A stretch of DNA of 64,000 nucleotides from Solwaraspora sp. WMMD1047. GTDB taxonomy: Bacteria > Actinomycetota > Actinomycetes > Mycobacteriales > Micromonosporaceae. How positions within the stretch are numbered: the first letter of the stretch is position 1; each line of letters opens with the position of its first letter. The notes under the pieces are model-generated. The model was not told the origin of the DNA and made no database searches. It saw nothing but the letters and a program-made list of their open reading frames with translations. A program made the translations under genes and the position numbers. The DNA is taken from positions 7,530,501 to 7,594,500 of the forward strand of contig NZ_JARUBL010000001.1 in assembly GCF_029626155.1 (NCBI RefSeq), read 5' to 3'. Below, piece by piece: positions 31,471 through 40,885 of this stretch.

Positions 31471-31515
31471 CCGCTGCTCCGGCCCCACCCTCATCGGGTG
31501 GAGCCGGAGCAGCGG
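31471..31515. terminator. Bidirectional stem-loop terminator
   Basis: A 20-bp stem (31471-31490 with 31496-31515) matches in 19 of 20 positions around a TCATC loop. It begins directly after the acyltransferase stop and lies 22 bp past the convergent GH62 stop. A U-tract is lacking, as is usual in high-GC actinobacteria. Confidence 0.85.
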
Positions 31516-31537
31516 TTGCGGAGCTTCGGTCAGGCGG

Positions 31538-33076
31538 TCAGCGCTGCAGGGTGAGCAGGCCGGGCCGGTAGGGCAGCAGGCCGTAGTCGCCGCCCGAGTT
31601 GGGCGAGCGGCCCTGGTAGAGCAGTTGCAGGTTGCAGGCGTTGACGGTCATGGTCTGGTCGGCGTTGGTCCGGATCAACTCGCCGTGGCTGATGTCGTTG
31701 GTCCAGGTGGCGCCGCTGTTGGCCTTGCCCGCGAACGGGTTGCTCTCGCTGGTGGCGTTCGGGGTCCAGTTTCCGCCCAGGCTGGTGGCCGTGAAGGAGC
31801 GGAAGTAGCGGCCCTGCGAACCGATCGCCTCGACGAGCATGAGGTACCGGTTCTCGCCTTCGAGCTTGTAGACCTGAACGCCCTCGAAGAGGTTGTTCGT
31901 GGTGTCGGTCATGATGGTGGTGTAGTTGGAGCCGAAGCTGCCGGGGAAGTTGCCGATCGGCATGCTGGCCCGGTAGATCCGGCCGTTGTCGCCGGCGAAG
32001 AAGAGGTACATGTTCTGGCTGTCACCGATCAACGCCTGGTCGATCGGTCCGGTGCCGGAGTTGGAGATGCTGCCGGTGAACAGGGTCTGCGCCGACGACC
32101 AGGAGTTGACGTTCGTCGGGTTGGTGGAGGTGCGGTAGGAGAACGCCGGTCCGCCCCACTGGTAGGCCAGTACCCACACGTTGCGCGGGGCGAAGTAGAA
32201 CAACGACGGCGCGACGGCCGAGAACGGCATGGCGTTCTGGCTGGCCGAGCCCATCTGGTTCCAGTTGGAGAAGAGTCCGAAGTTCATCGAACCCCAGGAC
32301 GTGCCGAAGTCGTGGTTGGTGGCGTAGACCAGGTGCTGGCCGTTGTACGGGGCGTGGGTGAAGTCCTTCAGCGACACCCATCCGGACCTGGGCTGCGCCA
32401 ACGCACCCGTCGACGACCACCGGTACGACGACGGCAGCGCACAGGTGCCGCCCGGCGGCGGCGTGCCCGGCGGCGGCGTGGTGGGGTTGCTCCCGCCGTC
32501 GACGCGGACCAGTTGCCACTGCTGGTTGTTGCCGCCCCAGTCGTCGTACTGCACGATGTTTCCGCCGTCGGCGGTCGAAGCGCCCTGCACCTCCACCACC
32601 TTGTTGCTGTGCCGGCTGATCAACCGGACGTAGCCGCCGTCCGAGTCGGCCAACCGGAACTGCTGGTTGTTGCCGTTGTGGTCGGCCCACTGCACGATGC
32701 TGGCGCCGTTGGCCGTCGACCATTCGTAGACGTCCAGCACCTTGCCCGACAGCCGGGACTTCAACCGGTAGTAGCCACCACCGGAGTCGACGAACTGCCA
32801 CTGCTGCTGGTTGCCGTTGTTCCGGGCCCACTGCGTGATCCGGGCCCCGTCGTTCGTGGCCAGGTTGTAGACGTCGAGCGCCTTGCCGCTGTTGCGGTTG
32901 ACCAACACGTACCACGCGTTGGTGTCGACCGTCGCCGCGGCGGCGGGTGTCGAGACCACTGCGGCGGCGGCGGCACCTACCACCAACGCCGTGACGCCGG
33001 CGGCGACGGCTCGCGGCAACCACCTACGCGGCCGTGCCGGTGGCGCGATCGCCGCGGATCCACCAAAGGCAGACAT
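31538..33076 (-). CDS. Secreted GH62 alpha-L-arabinofuranosidase with ricin-type lectin domain
   Basis: A 512-residue secreted enzyme. A basic N-terminus, hydrophobic core and STPAAAA site form a signal peptide of about 48 residues. Residues 53-190 form a beta-trefoil (CBM13/ricin) with three QxW-type repeats. After a [10 protein letters not shown] linker, the GH62 domain has [21 protein letters not shown] and [18 protein letters not shown], which hold the expected catalytic Asp and Glu. It removes arabinose side chains from arabinoxylan. The ATG has GAGGAGG four bases upstream. LacI-type palindromes lie upstream. Confidence 0.93.
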   Translation of the reverse strand: MSAFGGSAAIAPPARPRRWLPRAVAAGVTALVVGAAAAAVVSTPAAAATVDTNAWYVLVNRNSGKALDVYNLATNDGARITQWARNNGNQQQWQFVDSGGGYYRLKSRLSGKVLDVYEWSTANGASIVQWADHNGNNQQFRLADSDGGYVRLISRHSNKVVEVQGASTADGGNIVQYDDWGGNNQQWQLVRVDGGSNPTTPPPGTPPPGGTCALPSSYRWSSTGALAQPRSGWVSLKDFTHAPYNGQHLVYATNHDFGTSWGSMNFGLFSNWNQMGSASQNAMPFSAVAPSLFYFAPRNVWVLAYQWGGPAFSYRTSTNPTNVNSWSSAQTLFTGSISNSGTGPIDQALIGDSQNMYLFFAGDNGRIYRASMPIGNFPGSFGSNYTTIMTDTTNNLFEGVQVYKLEGENRYLMLVEAIGSQGRYFRSFTATSLGGNWTPNATSESNPFAGKANSGATWTNDISHGELIRTNADQTMTVNACNLQLLYQGRSPNSGGDYGLLPYRPGLLTLQR

Positions 33077-33165
33077 GATCCTCCTCAAAATGCCCAAGAG
33101 CCCGAACGGCCTGCCCGAGGGTGGGCGCACCGCGACGCATGGTCGGGCGCTCGCATGCGTCAGGA

Positions 33166-33179
33166 TGTTAGCGTTAACA
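33166..33179. promoter_or_regulatory. LacI-family-type operator near GH62
   Basis: TGTTAGCGTTAACA matches the symmetric TGTTAGCGCTAACA pattern with one mismatch and lies 90 bp upstream of the GH62 start, where a repressor would block transcription. Confidence 0.65.
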
Positions 33180-33274
33180 CGACGTCCGCATGCCCTCGGC
33201 GCACGCCTGGTGTCGGCTCGACGAAGCGGGCTCGCCCGGTAAGCCGCAGGCATCGTCGTCCTTGACCATCGACT

Positions 33275-33288
33275 GTGAGCGATAACAT
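33275..33288. promoter_or_regulatory. Weak LacI-type half-symmetric site
   Basis: TGTGAGCGATAACA resembles LacI-family operators, with five of seven pairs symmetric. It lies between the two stronger sites at 33166 and 33432. Confidence 0.35.
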
Positions 33289-33431
33289 GTCGTTCGTCAA
33301 GTCGTAACGTTCCTGGATTTGCCGGCGGTGACGCAACGCAGTCGAGGCGCAACCGCGCTTTGCCCGACCCGGGAGCGACCCGACTCCGCCGGGCCCGACC
33401 CTCTGGGAACCGGTACCCCGTGGCCAGCGGA

Positions 33432-33445
33432 TGTTTGCGCTAACA
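33432..33445. promoter_or_regulatory. LacI-family-type operator near the AfsR-type gene
   Basis: TGTTTGCGCTAACA, flanked by A and T to make a 16-bp dyad, has six of seven core pairs symmetric and shares the GCGCTAACA half with the expected consensus. It is 240 bp upstream of the regulator start and may act with the site at 33166. Confidence 0.6.
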
Positions 33446-33685
33446 TTTCACCCGGTCAGTGGCCATCGCTCCCGCGCCGCCCGGTGTCGAGCCGACGAGC
33501 CACAGCAGCGACCGACCAACGACCACAGCGGGGCCATCCGAACCATCCGACGTGGTATAACAACATAGAGTTATGTCGATTGCTTGATCATCGACCGGAT
33601 GGCCGTGGGACCCACGCGCCGGCCGGGATCAGGGCGGCTGCGCCGGCACGGGCGGACAATCCGGCACCCCGGGAGGGGCGTGGAA

Positions 33686-36600
33686 GTGAGATTCCGCATC
33701 CTGGGACCGCTGCAGGTATTCGACGACACCGGCCCGCTGGCGCTCGGCGGCCGGCGGCGGCGGACCGCGCTCGCGGTGCTGCTGGCCCACCCGGGACAGG
33801 TGGTGGCGCTTGATCACCTGATCGACGCGGTCTGGGACGACCACCCGCCGACCACCGCCAAGCGGCAGATCCAGAACGACGTCTCCGCCCTGCGCCGGCT
33901 GATCGGCCCGGCCATCGTCGCCGACGGCCCCGGCTACCGGGCGGTGGTCCGACCGGGCGACCTGGACGCGCAGGTCTTCGAGGACCGGGTGGCCGAGTCC
34001 ACTCGGCTGGCCGAGGCGGGCCAACCGGCCGAGGCGGCGGCGCTGCTGCGGTCCGCCCTCGAACTGTGGCGCGGCCCCGCCCTGGCCGGCCTCTGCGGCC
34101 GGGCCGTCCAGGGGGTCGCGGCCCGACTCGACGAGCGGCGCCTGCTGGCCCTCGAATACTGGTTCGACCTGGAACTCTCGCTCGGCCGGCCGGCCGAACT
34201 GGTTGGTGAGCTGGCCGAGCTGGTGGCGGCGCATCCACTGCGGGAACGCCTGGTCGGTCTGCTGATGCTCGCGCTGCACCGGTCCGGCCGGCAGGGCGAG
34301 GCGGTTCAGGCGTACCACGGCCTGCGCAGTCGACTGGCCGACGAGTTGGGACTGGACCCGGGTCCGCAGCTGCGACAGCTGCACGCGACCCTGCTGAAGA
34401 ACGAGGCCGACGACGGCCCGGCCGCCGGCGCCTGGTGGGGCCGGGCGATCGGCCCGCAGGTGCCGCCGGCGGGACCGGTCCCACCGGCGCCGACCCCACC
34501 GCCGTCCCCCCGGCCTGCCCCACCGACGCCGGCCCAGCTGCCCGGCGACATCGCCGGGTTCACCGGCCGGGCCGAGCAGTTACGGCTGCTGGACGACCTC
34601 AGCGAGGGGACCACCGGAAGCCGCTCCACCACCGTGCCGATCCTGGTGATCAGCGGCATGGCCGGAGTCGGCAAGACCGCCCTCGCCGTGCACTGGGGAC
34701 ACCTCGCCCGGGACCGCTTCCCGGACGGCCAGCTCTATCTGGACCTGCGCGGCTACGCCGACGACGAGCCGGTGGGCCCGCCGGCGGCACTGGCCCACCT
34801 GCTGCGCTCGCTCGGCGAACGGGACGAGCAGATCCCCGCCGACGTCCAGACCGCGGCCGGGCGGTACCGGTCGCTGCTGGCCGGCCGGCAGCTGCTGGTG
34901 GTGCTGGACAACGCGTCAAGCGCCGAGCAGGTCCGACCGCTCCTGCCGGCCAGCCCCGGCTGCCTGGCACTCGTCACCAGCCGGGCGCGGCTCACCGGCC
35001 TGCTGGCCCGGGACGGCGCGCAGGGTGTGGCGCTGGACGTGCTGACCGCCGAGGAGGCGTACGCCCTCCTGGTCAGGATCCTCGGCGCGGACCGCGCGGC
35101 GGCCGATCCGGCCGCGGTGGTCGATGTCGCGGCCGCCTGTTCCCGGTTGCCGCTGGCGCTGCGGGTCGCGGCCGCCAACATCCTGCACGGTGGCTGGCCC
35201 GGTGTCGTCGACTATCTCGCCGCGCTGCGCGGCGGGGATCGGATGGCCGCGCTGGAGATCCAGGGCGACGAGCAGGCCGGGGTACGGGCGGCGTTCGACC
35301 TGTCGTACCGCAGCCTGGACGCCGCCACCCGCCGGACCTTCCGGCTGGTCGGGCTGATCCCCGGACCCGACCTGACCACCGAGGCGGTGGCCGCGCTCGC
35401 CGGACTCGCCGACGGTCCGGCCCGTAACCAGCTCGGCCGGCTGACCGCCGCGCACCTGGTCGAGTGGACCGGGGCCGACCGGTACGCCTGCCACGACCTG
35501 CTGCGCGGGTACGCGGCCGAACGGGCGGCGGCCGAGGACCCCGCGCCGCGGCGCCGGGCCGCGCTGGAACGCCTCCACGACTGGTACGCCGCACGCGCCG
35601 ACGCCGCCGCCCGGATGCTCTACCCCCATGTGCTGCGACTGCCCACGCCGCCCGCGACCGGCGCGGCCGACGGCTCCGGGGCCGGCGCGACCAGCGGCCC
35701 CACGACCAGCGGCCCCACAGCCAGCGGCCCCACGACCAGCGGCCCCACAGCCAGCGGCCCCACAGCCAGCGGCCCCACGACCAGCGCGGCCGGCAGCTCC
35801 ACGGCCGGCGCGGTCGGCGGTTTCGCCACCAGCGCGGCGGCGCTGGCCTGGCTGGACGCCGAGCGCGCCAACCTCGTCGCCGCCATCCGGCACGCCGCCG
35901 AACACGGCCCCGAAGCCACCGCCTGGATGCTCGCCGACACCCTGCGCGGCTACTTCTGGCTGCGCGTGCCCGCTGCCGACTGGGAGCAGGCCGCCCGGGC
36001 CGCGCTCACCGCCGCCGACCGGGCCGGCGACCAGCGGGCGCAGGCCGCCGCGCTGCTGAGCATCGGGGACCTGAACTTCCGGCGCAACGCCCACGAACCG
36101 GCGATCGACAACTACCTGACCGCCCTGCCGCTGGCGGAGCGAACCGGCTGGACACAGTGCGCCGCGGCGATCCTGGGCAACCTCGGCGTCGCGCATCGGG
36201 AGGCCGGCCGGCTCCGGGACGCGGCCCGTTACCTGCGGCGGGCCCACCGGCTCTGCCGGGCCACCGGGGCCCGGTACGCCCAGGCGATCGCACTGGACGC
36301 GCTCGGCCTCACCTACTGGCAGGCCGGGCGACTCGCCGACGCGGCGGACTGCTGCGGTGCGGCGGCCGACATCAACCGGCAGATCGGCTCCCGGCTGGGC
36401 GAGGCGGCGGCGCTGGCCGACCTCGGGGTGATCCTGCACAGCCGAGGGTTGGCCGAGGCGGCCCTGGACCGGTTCACCACCGCTCTCGCGTTGTTCCGGG
36501 ACGTCGGCGACCGGACCAACGAGGCGTGCGTCCTGCGCGGTCTGGCCATGGTGCACGGTGACGCCGGCCGGTACGGCGAGGCGGCGCAGCTCGCCCACGC

Positions 36601-36952
36601 GGCCCTCGAGCTGGCTCGCGACCTCGCTGATCGCCGGGTGGAGGCCGACGCGCTGAACACGCTCGGTGCCCTCCGGCGCGGCCAGGACCACCCGCACGAG
36701 GCGTTGGCCCACCATCGGCGGGCGCTGGCCCTGGCCCGGGCGGTCGGCAACCGGTACGTCGAGGCCGAGGCGCTGATGGGTTGCGCGCGTACCCTGGCCG
36801 CGCTCGGCGCTCCGGAGGCGGCGGCCGAGGCCGCGCACGGGGCCGCCACCATCGGCCGGCGGTACGGCTTCCGCCGGCTGGTGACCCAGGCACTGGCGAT
36901 CGTCCCGCGTCCGGCCCCGGCCCGGGAGGTGCCGGTCACGCCGCCGTGGTGA
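33686..36952 (+). CDS. AfsR/SARP-type regulator (BTAD, NB-ARC, TPR)
   Basis: A large regulator of about 1088 residues. Residues 1-90 form an OmpR-type winged helix (RFRILGPLQV, LALGGRRRRTALAVLLAHPG) and residues 95-240 a BTAD domain ending in DELGLDPGPQLRQLH. A Pro-rich linker leads to an NB-ARC ATPase with the P-loop GMAGVGKTAL near residue 325 and LLVVLDNA. The last 300 residues are TPR-like helices. GTG 33686 has GGAGGGG seven bases upstream. SARP-type regulators with STAND ATPases activate secondary metabolism or other operons; lying between two hemicellulase genes, it may control them (inference). Confidence 0.9.
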   Translation: MRFRILGPLQVFDDTGPLALGGRRRRTALAVLLAHPGQVVALDHLIDAVWDDHPPTTAKRQIQNDVSALRRLIGPAIVADGPGYRAVVRPGDLDAQVFEDRVAESTRLAEAGQPAEAAALLRSALELWRGPALAGLCGRAVQGVAARLDERRLLALEYWFDLELSLGRPAELVGELAELVAAHPLRERLVGLLMLALHRSGRQGEAVQAYHGLRSRLADELGLDPGPQLRQLHATLLKNEADDGPAAGAWWGRAIGPQVPPAGPVPPAPTPPPSPRPAPPTPAQLPGDIAGFTGRAEQLRLLDDLSEGTTGSRSTTVPILVISGMAGVGKTALAVHWGHLARDRFPDGQLYLDLRGYADDEPVGPPAALAHLLRSLGERDEQIPADVQTAAGRYRSLLAGRQLLVVLDNASSAEQVRPLLPASPGCLALVTSRARLTGLLARDGAQGVALDVLTAEEAYALLVRILGADRAAADPAAVVDVAAACSRLPLALRVAAANILHGGWPGVVDYLAALRGGDRMAALEIQGDEQAGVRAAFDLSYRSLDAATRRTFRLVGLIPGPDLTTEAVAALAGLADGPARNQLGRLTAAHLVEWTGADRYACHDLLRGYAAERAAAEDPAPRRRAALERLHDWYAARADAAARMLYPHVLRLPTPPATGAADGSGAGATSGPTTSGPTASGPTTSGPTASGPTASGPTTSAAGSSTAGAVGGFATSAAALAWLDAERANLVAAIRHAAEHGPEATAWMLADTLRGYFWLRVPAADWEQAARAALTAADRAGDQRAQAAALLSIGDLNFRRNAHEPAIDNYLTALPLAERTGWTQCAAAILGNLGVAHREAGRLRDAARYLRRAHRLCRATGARYAQAIALDALGLTYWQAGRLADAADCCGAAADINRQIGSRLGEAAALADLGVILHSRGLAEAALDRFTTALALFRDVGDRTNEACVLRGLAMVHGDAGRYGEAAQLAHAALELARDLADRRVEADALNTLGALRRGQDHPHEALAHHRRALALARAVGNRYVEAEALMGCARTLAALGAPEAAAEAAHGAATIGRRYGFRRLVTQALAIVPRPAPAREVPVTPPW
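35690..35779. repeat. Six in-frame 15-bp repeats in the AfsR-type gene
   Basis: Six 15-bp units of the type ACCAGCGGCCCCACG encode TSGPT/ASGPT pentapeptides between the ATPase and TPR parts; a seventh unit is degenerate. The unit keeps the frame, so linker length could vary between strains. Confidence 0.85.
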
Positions 36953-37044
36953 ACGGAGCTGTGCCGTTTGCGATGCCACGCGGGCTGGTTGCCGACCGGC
37001 TCGCCCCGGTAGGTCGCCGGGTTCGCCGCCCCGGATCGCGGCGG

Positions 37045-37074
37045 CGGTGCAGGGCGACTAGCCACTCTGCACCG
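37045..37074. terminator. Stem-loop downstream of the AfsR-type gene
   Basis: CGGTGCAG and CTGCACCG form a perfect 8-bp stem with a 14-bp loop in the convergent gap. It may be a terminator together with the stronger hairpin at 37081. Confidence 0.5.
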
Positions 37075-37080
37075 GACAAG

Positions 37081-37115
37081 GGTGTGGCGCGGGGCCGAGG
37101 CCGCCGCGCCACACC
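37081..37115. terminator. Bidirectional stem-loop terminator, AfsR-type gene versus xylanase
   Basis: GGTGTGGCGCGG and CCGCGCCACACC form a perfect 12-bp stem with an 11-bp loop, 18 bp past the xylanase stop on the minus strand and 129 bp past the regulator stop. Confidence 0.75.
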
Positions 37116-37133
37116 TGTTGGTTGTCGGAGGGA

Positions 37134-38174
37134 CTAGGTCCTGCAGCCGACCGTCGGCCAGGTCCAGTTCCCGTTGGCCATGATTGTGATGCCGAAGTTG
37201 TTTCCGCTGCCGTTCGGTCTGGCGGTTACCGTCCCGCTCGTACCGCTGACGGAGGCGTTCCAGCTGTTCTGGATGGACTGGCCGCCGTTCAGGTTGAGGG
37301 TGACCGTCCAGTTGCTGACCTGCTGGACCGACACGTTCAGGTTGAAGCGGTCGCCCCACTGCTGACCGGCGGAGAGCACCGCGGTGCAGTTGCTGTTGCC
37401 GGGCGGCGGGTTGGTGGGGTTGCCGGGGTTGCTCGCGGTCGGCTGCGGGTTGCCGCTGCCGCCCTCCCGGACCGTGATGTCGGAGCTACCGTTGCTCTGG
37501 TAACCCTCGGTCGCCATCACCTGGTAGCTGTGGTTGCTGCCGAGGTTCAGACCGGCGCGGGCCCAGGCGTCGAAGTGGTTGGCGGTGGTGATGGTGCCGC
37601 TGCTGCGCTTCTGCTGGCGAACGCTCCAGAACTGGTAGAAGGTGCAGCGATCGCCGTCGATGCAGGGCTGGTTGACCCGCTGGCTGCGAAGGATGTCGTA
37701 TGTACCGCCGTCAGTGGTGACTGTGCCGTACCGGGTGGCGCCGCTGCTCGGGTTGTAGCTACCGAAGTTCTCCACCACGTAGTACTCGATGAGCGGGTTC
37801 CGTGTCCATCCGTACAGGGCGAGGTAGGTGTTGTTGTTACCCGGGTTGTAGCTGCCCGAGTAGCTGATCGTCCGCCGGGTGCCGGTGGCCCAGCCCTTGC
37901 CGCCGACCCAGTTGTTGGTGTTGTTGCTCCACGAGCTGGTGTAGCGGCCGTTCTCGCGCAGCACCATGCTGGCGTTACCGCTGTCCTTCCAGAACGAGAA
38001 GTAGAAGCCGTTGTGCGTGCCGGTGGCGTTCGACGTGAGCGTCCGGTCGGCCTCGGCGTACGCGTTGGTGGCCATCAGCGTGCCACCGGTCACGGCCAGG
38101 GCCGTGGCGCAGGCGGCGCCGAGGAGCAGCCGGAGGCGGCCGCGTCTCCTCGGTTTGGTGGGGGTGTCGTTCAT
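37134..38174 (-). CDS. Secreted GH11 endo-1,4-beta-xylanase with CBM2
   Basis: A 346-residue secreted xylanase. A twin-basic N-terminus and hydrophobic core end at NAYA near residue 40. The GH11 domain spans about 42-232, with Glu130 in PLIEYYVVE as nucleophile and Glu223 in [12 protein letters not shown] as acid/base. A Pro/Asn/Gly linker leads to a C-terminal cellulose-binding CBM2 with flanking cysteines (NCTAVL...VGCRT). It cuts xylan backbones, working with the GH62 debranching enzyme nearby. The ATG has GGAGG eight bases upstream. Confidence 0.95.
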   Translation of the reverse strand: MNDTPTKPRRRGRLRLLLGAACATALAVTGGTLMATNAYAEADRTLTSNATGTHNGFYFSFWKDSGNASMVLRENGRYTSSWSNNTNNWVGGKGWATGTRRTISYSGSYNPGNNNTYLALYGWTRNPLIEYYVVENFGSYNPSSGATRYGTVTTDGGTYDILRSQRVNQPCIDGDRCTFYQFWSVRQQKRSSGTITTANHFDAWARAGLNLGSNHSYQVMATEGYQSNGSSDITVREGGSGNPQPTASNPGNPTNPPPGNSNCTAVLSAGQQWGDRFNLNVSVQQVSNWTVTLNLNGGQSIQNSWNASVSGTSGTVTARPNGSGNNFGITIMANGNWTWPTVGCRT

Positions 38175-38672
38175 GTGCTCGCTTCCTCCTTCGGACGGCT
38201 GGCGGGACGCCAGCTGCGCGGCACGGCCGGTGGGCTGCCCGGCGGCCGGTGACGGCCGCCGGGCGTCGGCGTCGTACCACGCGGTGGTGGTTGGTCGGTC
38301 GTTGTGCACGACACGACCGGAGGTGTGGGTCGCGGTGGGTGGCTCTGACGGTGATTGAGCTCCGTCGATGGCGACGGTATTGCCCCAATCGGCCGCCTGT
38401 CAATGACTTTCAGAAAGGTTTCGGAACCGATCGCCATCGCGAGGATGACTCGGGGAGCGCGTCTGACCTGGCCAGAGCGCCAGACCGCCAAACGCAACTG
38501 GGACATATCACCTAGTTGTCGCGGCAAAAAAATCATGATCCAACAGAGTTCCGGCTCAACTTCCGGAGACTTTCCGGACCTCGGACCCGCCGTTCGCGTC
38601 CGGCCGTCGACCGGCAAGCCGAAGGATAGCCCGCCGCCGGGTCGGCACTCAGCACCGGCGCATCGACAGCGG
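38175..38672. promoter_or_regulatory. 498-bp region upstream of the xylanase; no gene seen
   Basis: This gap separates the thiolase stop from the xylanase start, both on the minus strand. It contains CTTTCAGAAAG (38407-38417) overlapping GAAAGGTTTC (38413-38422), of the GAAA/TTTC type reported upstream of streptomycete xylanase genes. TTCCGG occurs three times at 11-12 bp spacing (38549-38577). Seven A residues at 38526-38532 give a U-tract on minus-strand RNA. Promoter elements were not identified with certainty. Confidence 0.5.
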
Positions 38673-39884
38673 TCAGCGCACCTCGACCAGCATCGCCTCG
38701 GCCTCGCCGACCCCGCCGCAGATGGTGACCACCCCGGTTCCGCCGCCCCGCGCGGTCAGGGCGTTGATCATCGTCATCAACAGCCGCCCGCCGGACGCGC
38801 CCGTCGGATGGCCGATCGCGATGGCGCCGCCGTTGACATTGGTGATCGACCGCAGCTGCTCGGCCCGACCCCGGTCGCCGCCGGCCAGTTCCAGGGTGGT
38901 GACCAGCGGCACCGCCGCGAACGCCTCGTTGACCTCGATGAGGTCGACCTGATCGAGACCGATCCCGGCCCGGCTCAACGCCCGCCGGGCAGCCCGGGCC
39001 GGCATCGAGGCCAGCCGCTGCGGATCCCCGGAAACCTGGGTACACGCCGACACCGTCACCAGCGGCCCGCCGGCCGCCGACCGGCCGGCGTACGCCATGG
39101 ACGCCAGCACCAGCGCGGACGCCCCGGCGGACATGTTCGGCGCGTTGCCGGCGGTGACGGTGGGGCTGTCGTACACGGTCGGCAGCCCGGCCAACTGCTC
39201 GACCGTGACCGACGGTCGGGGAACCTCGTCCCGCGCCAGCGCGACCGGCGCGCCGTGCCGGTCGGTCGTCGCGACCGGCACGGTCTCCCGCTCGAAGAAC
39301 CCCTCGGCCGCGGCCGCCGCGTACCGCTGCTGACTGCGCACCGCCCACTCGTCCTGCTCGCGGCGGCTCACGCCGTACTCGGTCGCCTCAAGCCCGGCCT
39401 GGACGGCGCGTGGCACACCGGTGTGCGGACACGCCACCACCAGCTGATCGGTGAGCACGACATCACCGAGGCGGTTGCCGAAGCGCAGCGCGGGCAGGAA
39501 GTAGGGCACCCGGCTCAGGTTGTCCACCCCACCGGCGAGCGCCACCGAGCTCTCGGCCAGCCGGAGGCTGCGGCTGACCGCCGTCACCGCCGCCAGGGAG
39601 GAACAGCAGGCCCGGTCCACCGTGTACGCGACCCGCTCCTGCGGCAGGCCGGAGCGGAGCAGGACCTGGCGGGCCACCGACCGTTCGGCGCCCGGAAAGT
39701 TGACGCCCATCACCAGCTCCTCGATGTCGTCCCGCGACACCCCGGCCCGCTCGATCGCGCCGACGACCGCGACGGCGCCGAGGTCCGGCAGCGGCAGCGG
39801 GGTGAGGGCGCCGCCGAACTTCCCGAACGGCGTACGGGCGGCGCCGAGCACGGCGACCGCGTCGGCCGGGATCTGGCGGGGCAT
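38673..39884 (-). CDS. Thiolase family protein (acetyl-CoA acyltransferase)
   Basis: A 403-residue thiolase. The nucleophile is probably Cys93 in DRACCSSLAAV, the catalytic His is in NVNGGAIAIGHPTGASGGR (as GHP), and the second Cys is in VTICGGVG. It would cleave a 3-ketoacyl-CoA, releasing acetyl- or propionyl-CoA. Its ATG shares a base with the stop of an acyl-CoA dehydrogenase gene (TGATG). It is the last of thirteen minus-strand genes reaching back to 52.1 kb. Confidence 0.92.
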   Translation of the reverse strand: MPRQIPADAVAVLGAARTPFGKFGGALTPLPLPDLGAVAVVGAIERAGVSRDDIEELVMGVNFPGAERSVARQVLLRSGLPQERVAYTVDRACCSSLAAVTAVSRSLRLAESSVALAGGVDNLSRVPYFLPALRFGNRLGDVVLTDQLVVACPHTGVPRAVQAGLEATEYGVSRREQDEWAVRSQQRYAAAAAEGFFERETVPVATTDRHGAPVALARDEVPRPSVTVEQLAGLPTVYDSPTVTAGNAPNMSAGASALVLASMAYAGRSAAGGPLVTVSACTQVSGDPQRLASMPARAARRALSRAGIGLDQVDLIEVNEAFAAVPLVTTLELAGGDRGRAEQLRSITNVNGGAIAIGHPTGASGGRLLMTMINALTARGGGTGVVTICGGVGEAEAMLVEVR

Positions 39885-40885
39885 CAGGACTCCAATCGGT
39901 CCGGCCGGTCGGGTCGCAGGACCTCGGCCTGGCAGGCGTCTCGGCGCCACGGCGGCAGGCCGGCGACGACGAGCTGGGTGATCATTCGGGCGGCCGGGGC
40001 GACCGAGGACTCCTCGGTGAACGCCAGCGCCCCGTAGGTCTGGAAGCCGGTCGACACCACCCCGCGGGCGGCGCGGGCGGCGGAGAGCAGCGGCATCCCG
40101 GCCGGGACGGGCGTACCGGTGGCCAGGTCGGCGGCGGCGCGGCGGGTGACCGCCCGGGCCGCCGCGACCCCGACGTCGCACTCGGCGAGCGGGAACGCCA
40201 CCCCCTGCAGGTCGCCGAGCGGTCGGCCGAACTGGCGCCGGGCGGCCGCGTAGCCGGCGGCCTCGGCCACGATCCGACCGCAGGCACCGACGAGATAGGC
40301 GGCCAGCGCCAGCTCGGCCAGGTCGGTCGCGGCCCGGGCCCGGTCGGCCGCGACCCGGGCGAGCCGGCGGGGCCGCGCCGCCGTCCAGGTCTGCGAGGTC
40401 AGAACCGTCACCGGTACGCCGGTCGGCCGCGCCTCGCACAGCCAGACGCCGTCGGGCGCCCGTTCCAGGATTACCGCCGCCCGCCCGGCCCAGGGCACCA
40501 GCCCGCCCGAGGCGACGGTGGCCACCCGCGTGCCGGCCACCACGCCGTCCACCAGCTCACCGTCGACCGCGCCGTCACCGGCCAGCTCCGCGACGCCCGC
40601 CACCAGCTCAGCGTCGAGCGCGCGGACGGCGAGGACGGTCTCCCAGAGTGGTCCGGGGCAGCCGAGGCGGCCGAGTTCCTCCAGCACGGCGACGAGCTCC
40701 ACCGCCGCGCCGCTGGTCTCGGCGAGGGCGAAGCAACCGATGTCGGCCAGCTCGCTCCAGGTCCGGGTCGGGAAGCCGTCCGCCGCCGACGGCGACACCC
40801 ATTCGGTACGGCAGCGTTCGCCCAGGGTCCGGATCGCGGCCACGAACGCGCGCTGCTCTTCGTCGTACTCGACGTCAAGCGCCAC
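39884..40885 (-). CDS. Acyl-CoA dehydrogenase-like protein, short form
   Basis: A 333-residue acyl-CoA dehydrogenase family member, shorter than the usual 380. The N-terminal helices (DVEYDEEQRAFVAAIRTLGER) and the C-terminal RRQFGRPLGDLQGVAFPLAE are recognisable, but the middle beta-domain is reduced and no EGTxxI-type catalytic Glu is seen. Such short subunits usually pair with a full one in alpha2-beta2 steroid-type dehydrogenases; the protein at 42.4 kb is a candidate partner. GTG 40885 overlaps the ligase stop by 11 bp. Confidence 0.8.
   Translation of the reverse strand: MALDVEYDEEQRAFVAAIRTLGERCRTEWVSPSAADGFPTRTWSELADIGCFALAETSGAAVELVAVLEELGRLGCPGPLWETVLAVRALDAELVAGVAELAGDGAVDGELVDGVVAGTRVATVASGGLVPWAGRAAVILERAPDGVWLCEARPTGVPVTVLTSQTWTAARPRRLARVAADRARAATDLAELALAAYLVGACGRIVAEAAGYAAARRQFGRPLGDLQGVAFPLAECDVGVAAARAVTRRAAADLATGTPVPAGMPLLSAARAARGVVSTGFQTYGALAFTEESSVAPAARMITQLVVAGLPPWRRDACQAEVLRPDRPDRLES

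Larger units (their letters stand above)
33077..33685. promoter_or_regulatory. 609-bp divergent regulatory region, GH62 versus AfsR-type regulator
   Basis: No gene was recognised in this gap. It is less GC-rich than its surroundings and carries three LacI-type palindromes, annotated separately, and AT-rich stretches such as GTGGTATAACAACATAGAG near 33551. Promoters for both genes must lie here. Confidence 0.7.

Noticed and set aside
33584-33685. Upstream ATG 33584 as start of the AfsR-type gene
   Set aside because: It adds an Arg/Gly-rich stretch before the conserved RFRILGPL; GTG 33686 has GGAGGGG at proper spacing.
38526-38532. A-tract as a proven intrinsic terminator for the 13-gene operon
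   Set aside because: The adjoining stem is only a short ATCATGAT palindrome; too weak to annotate as a terminator.
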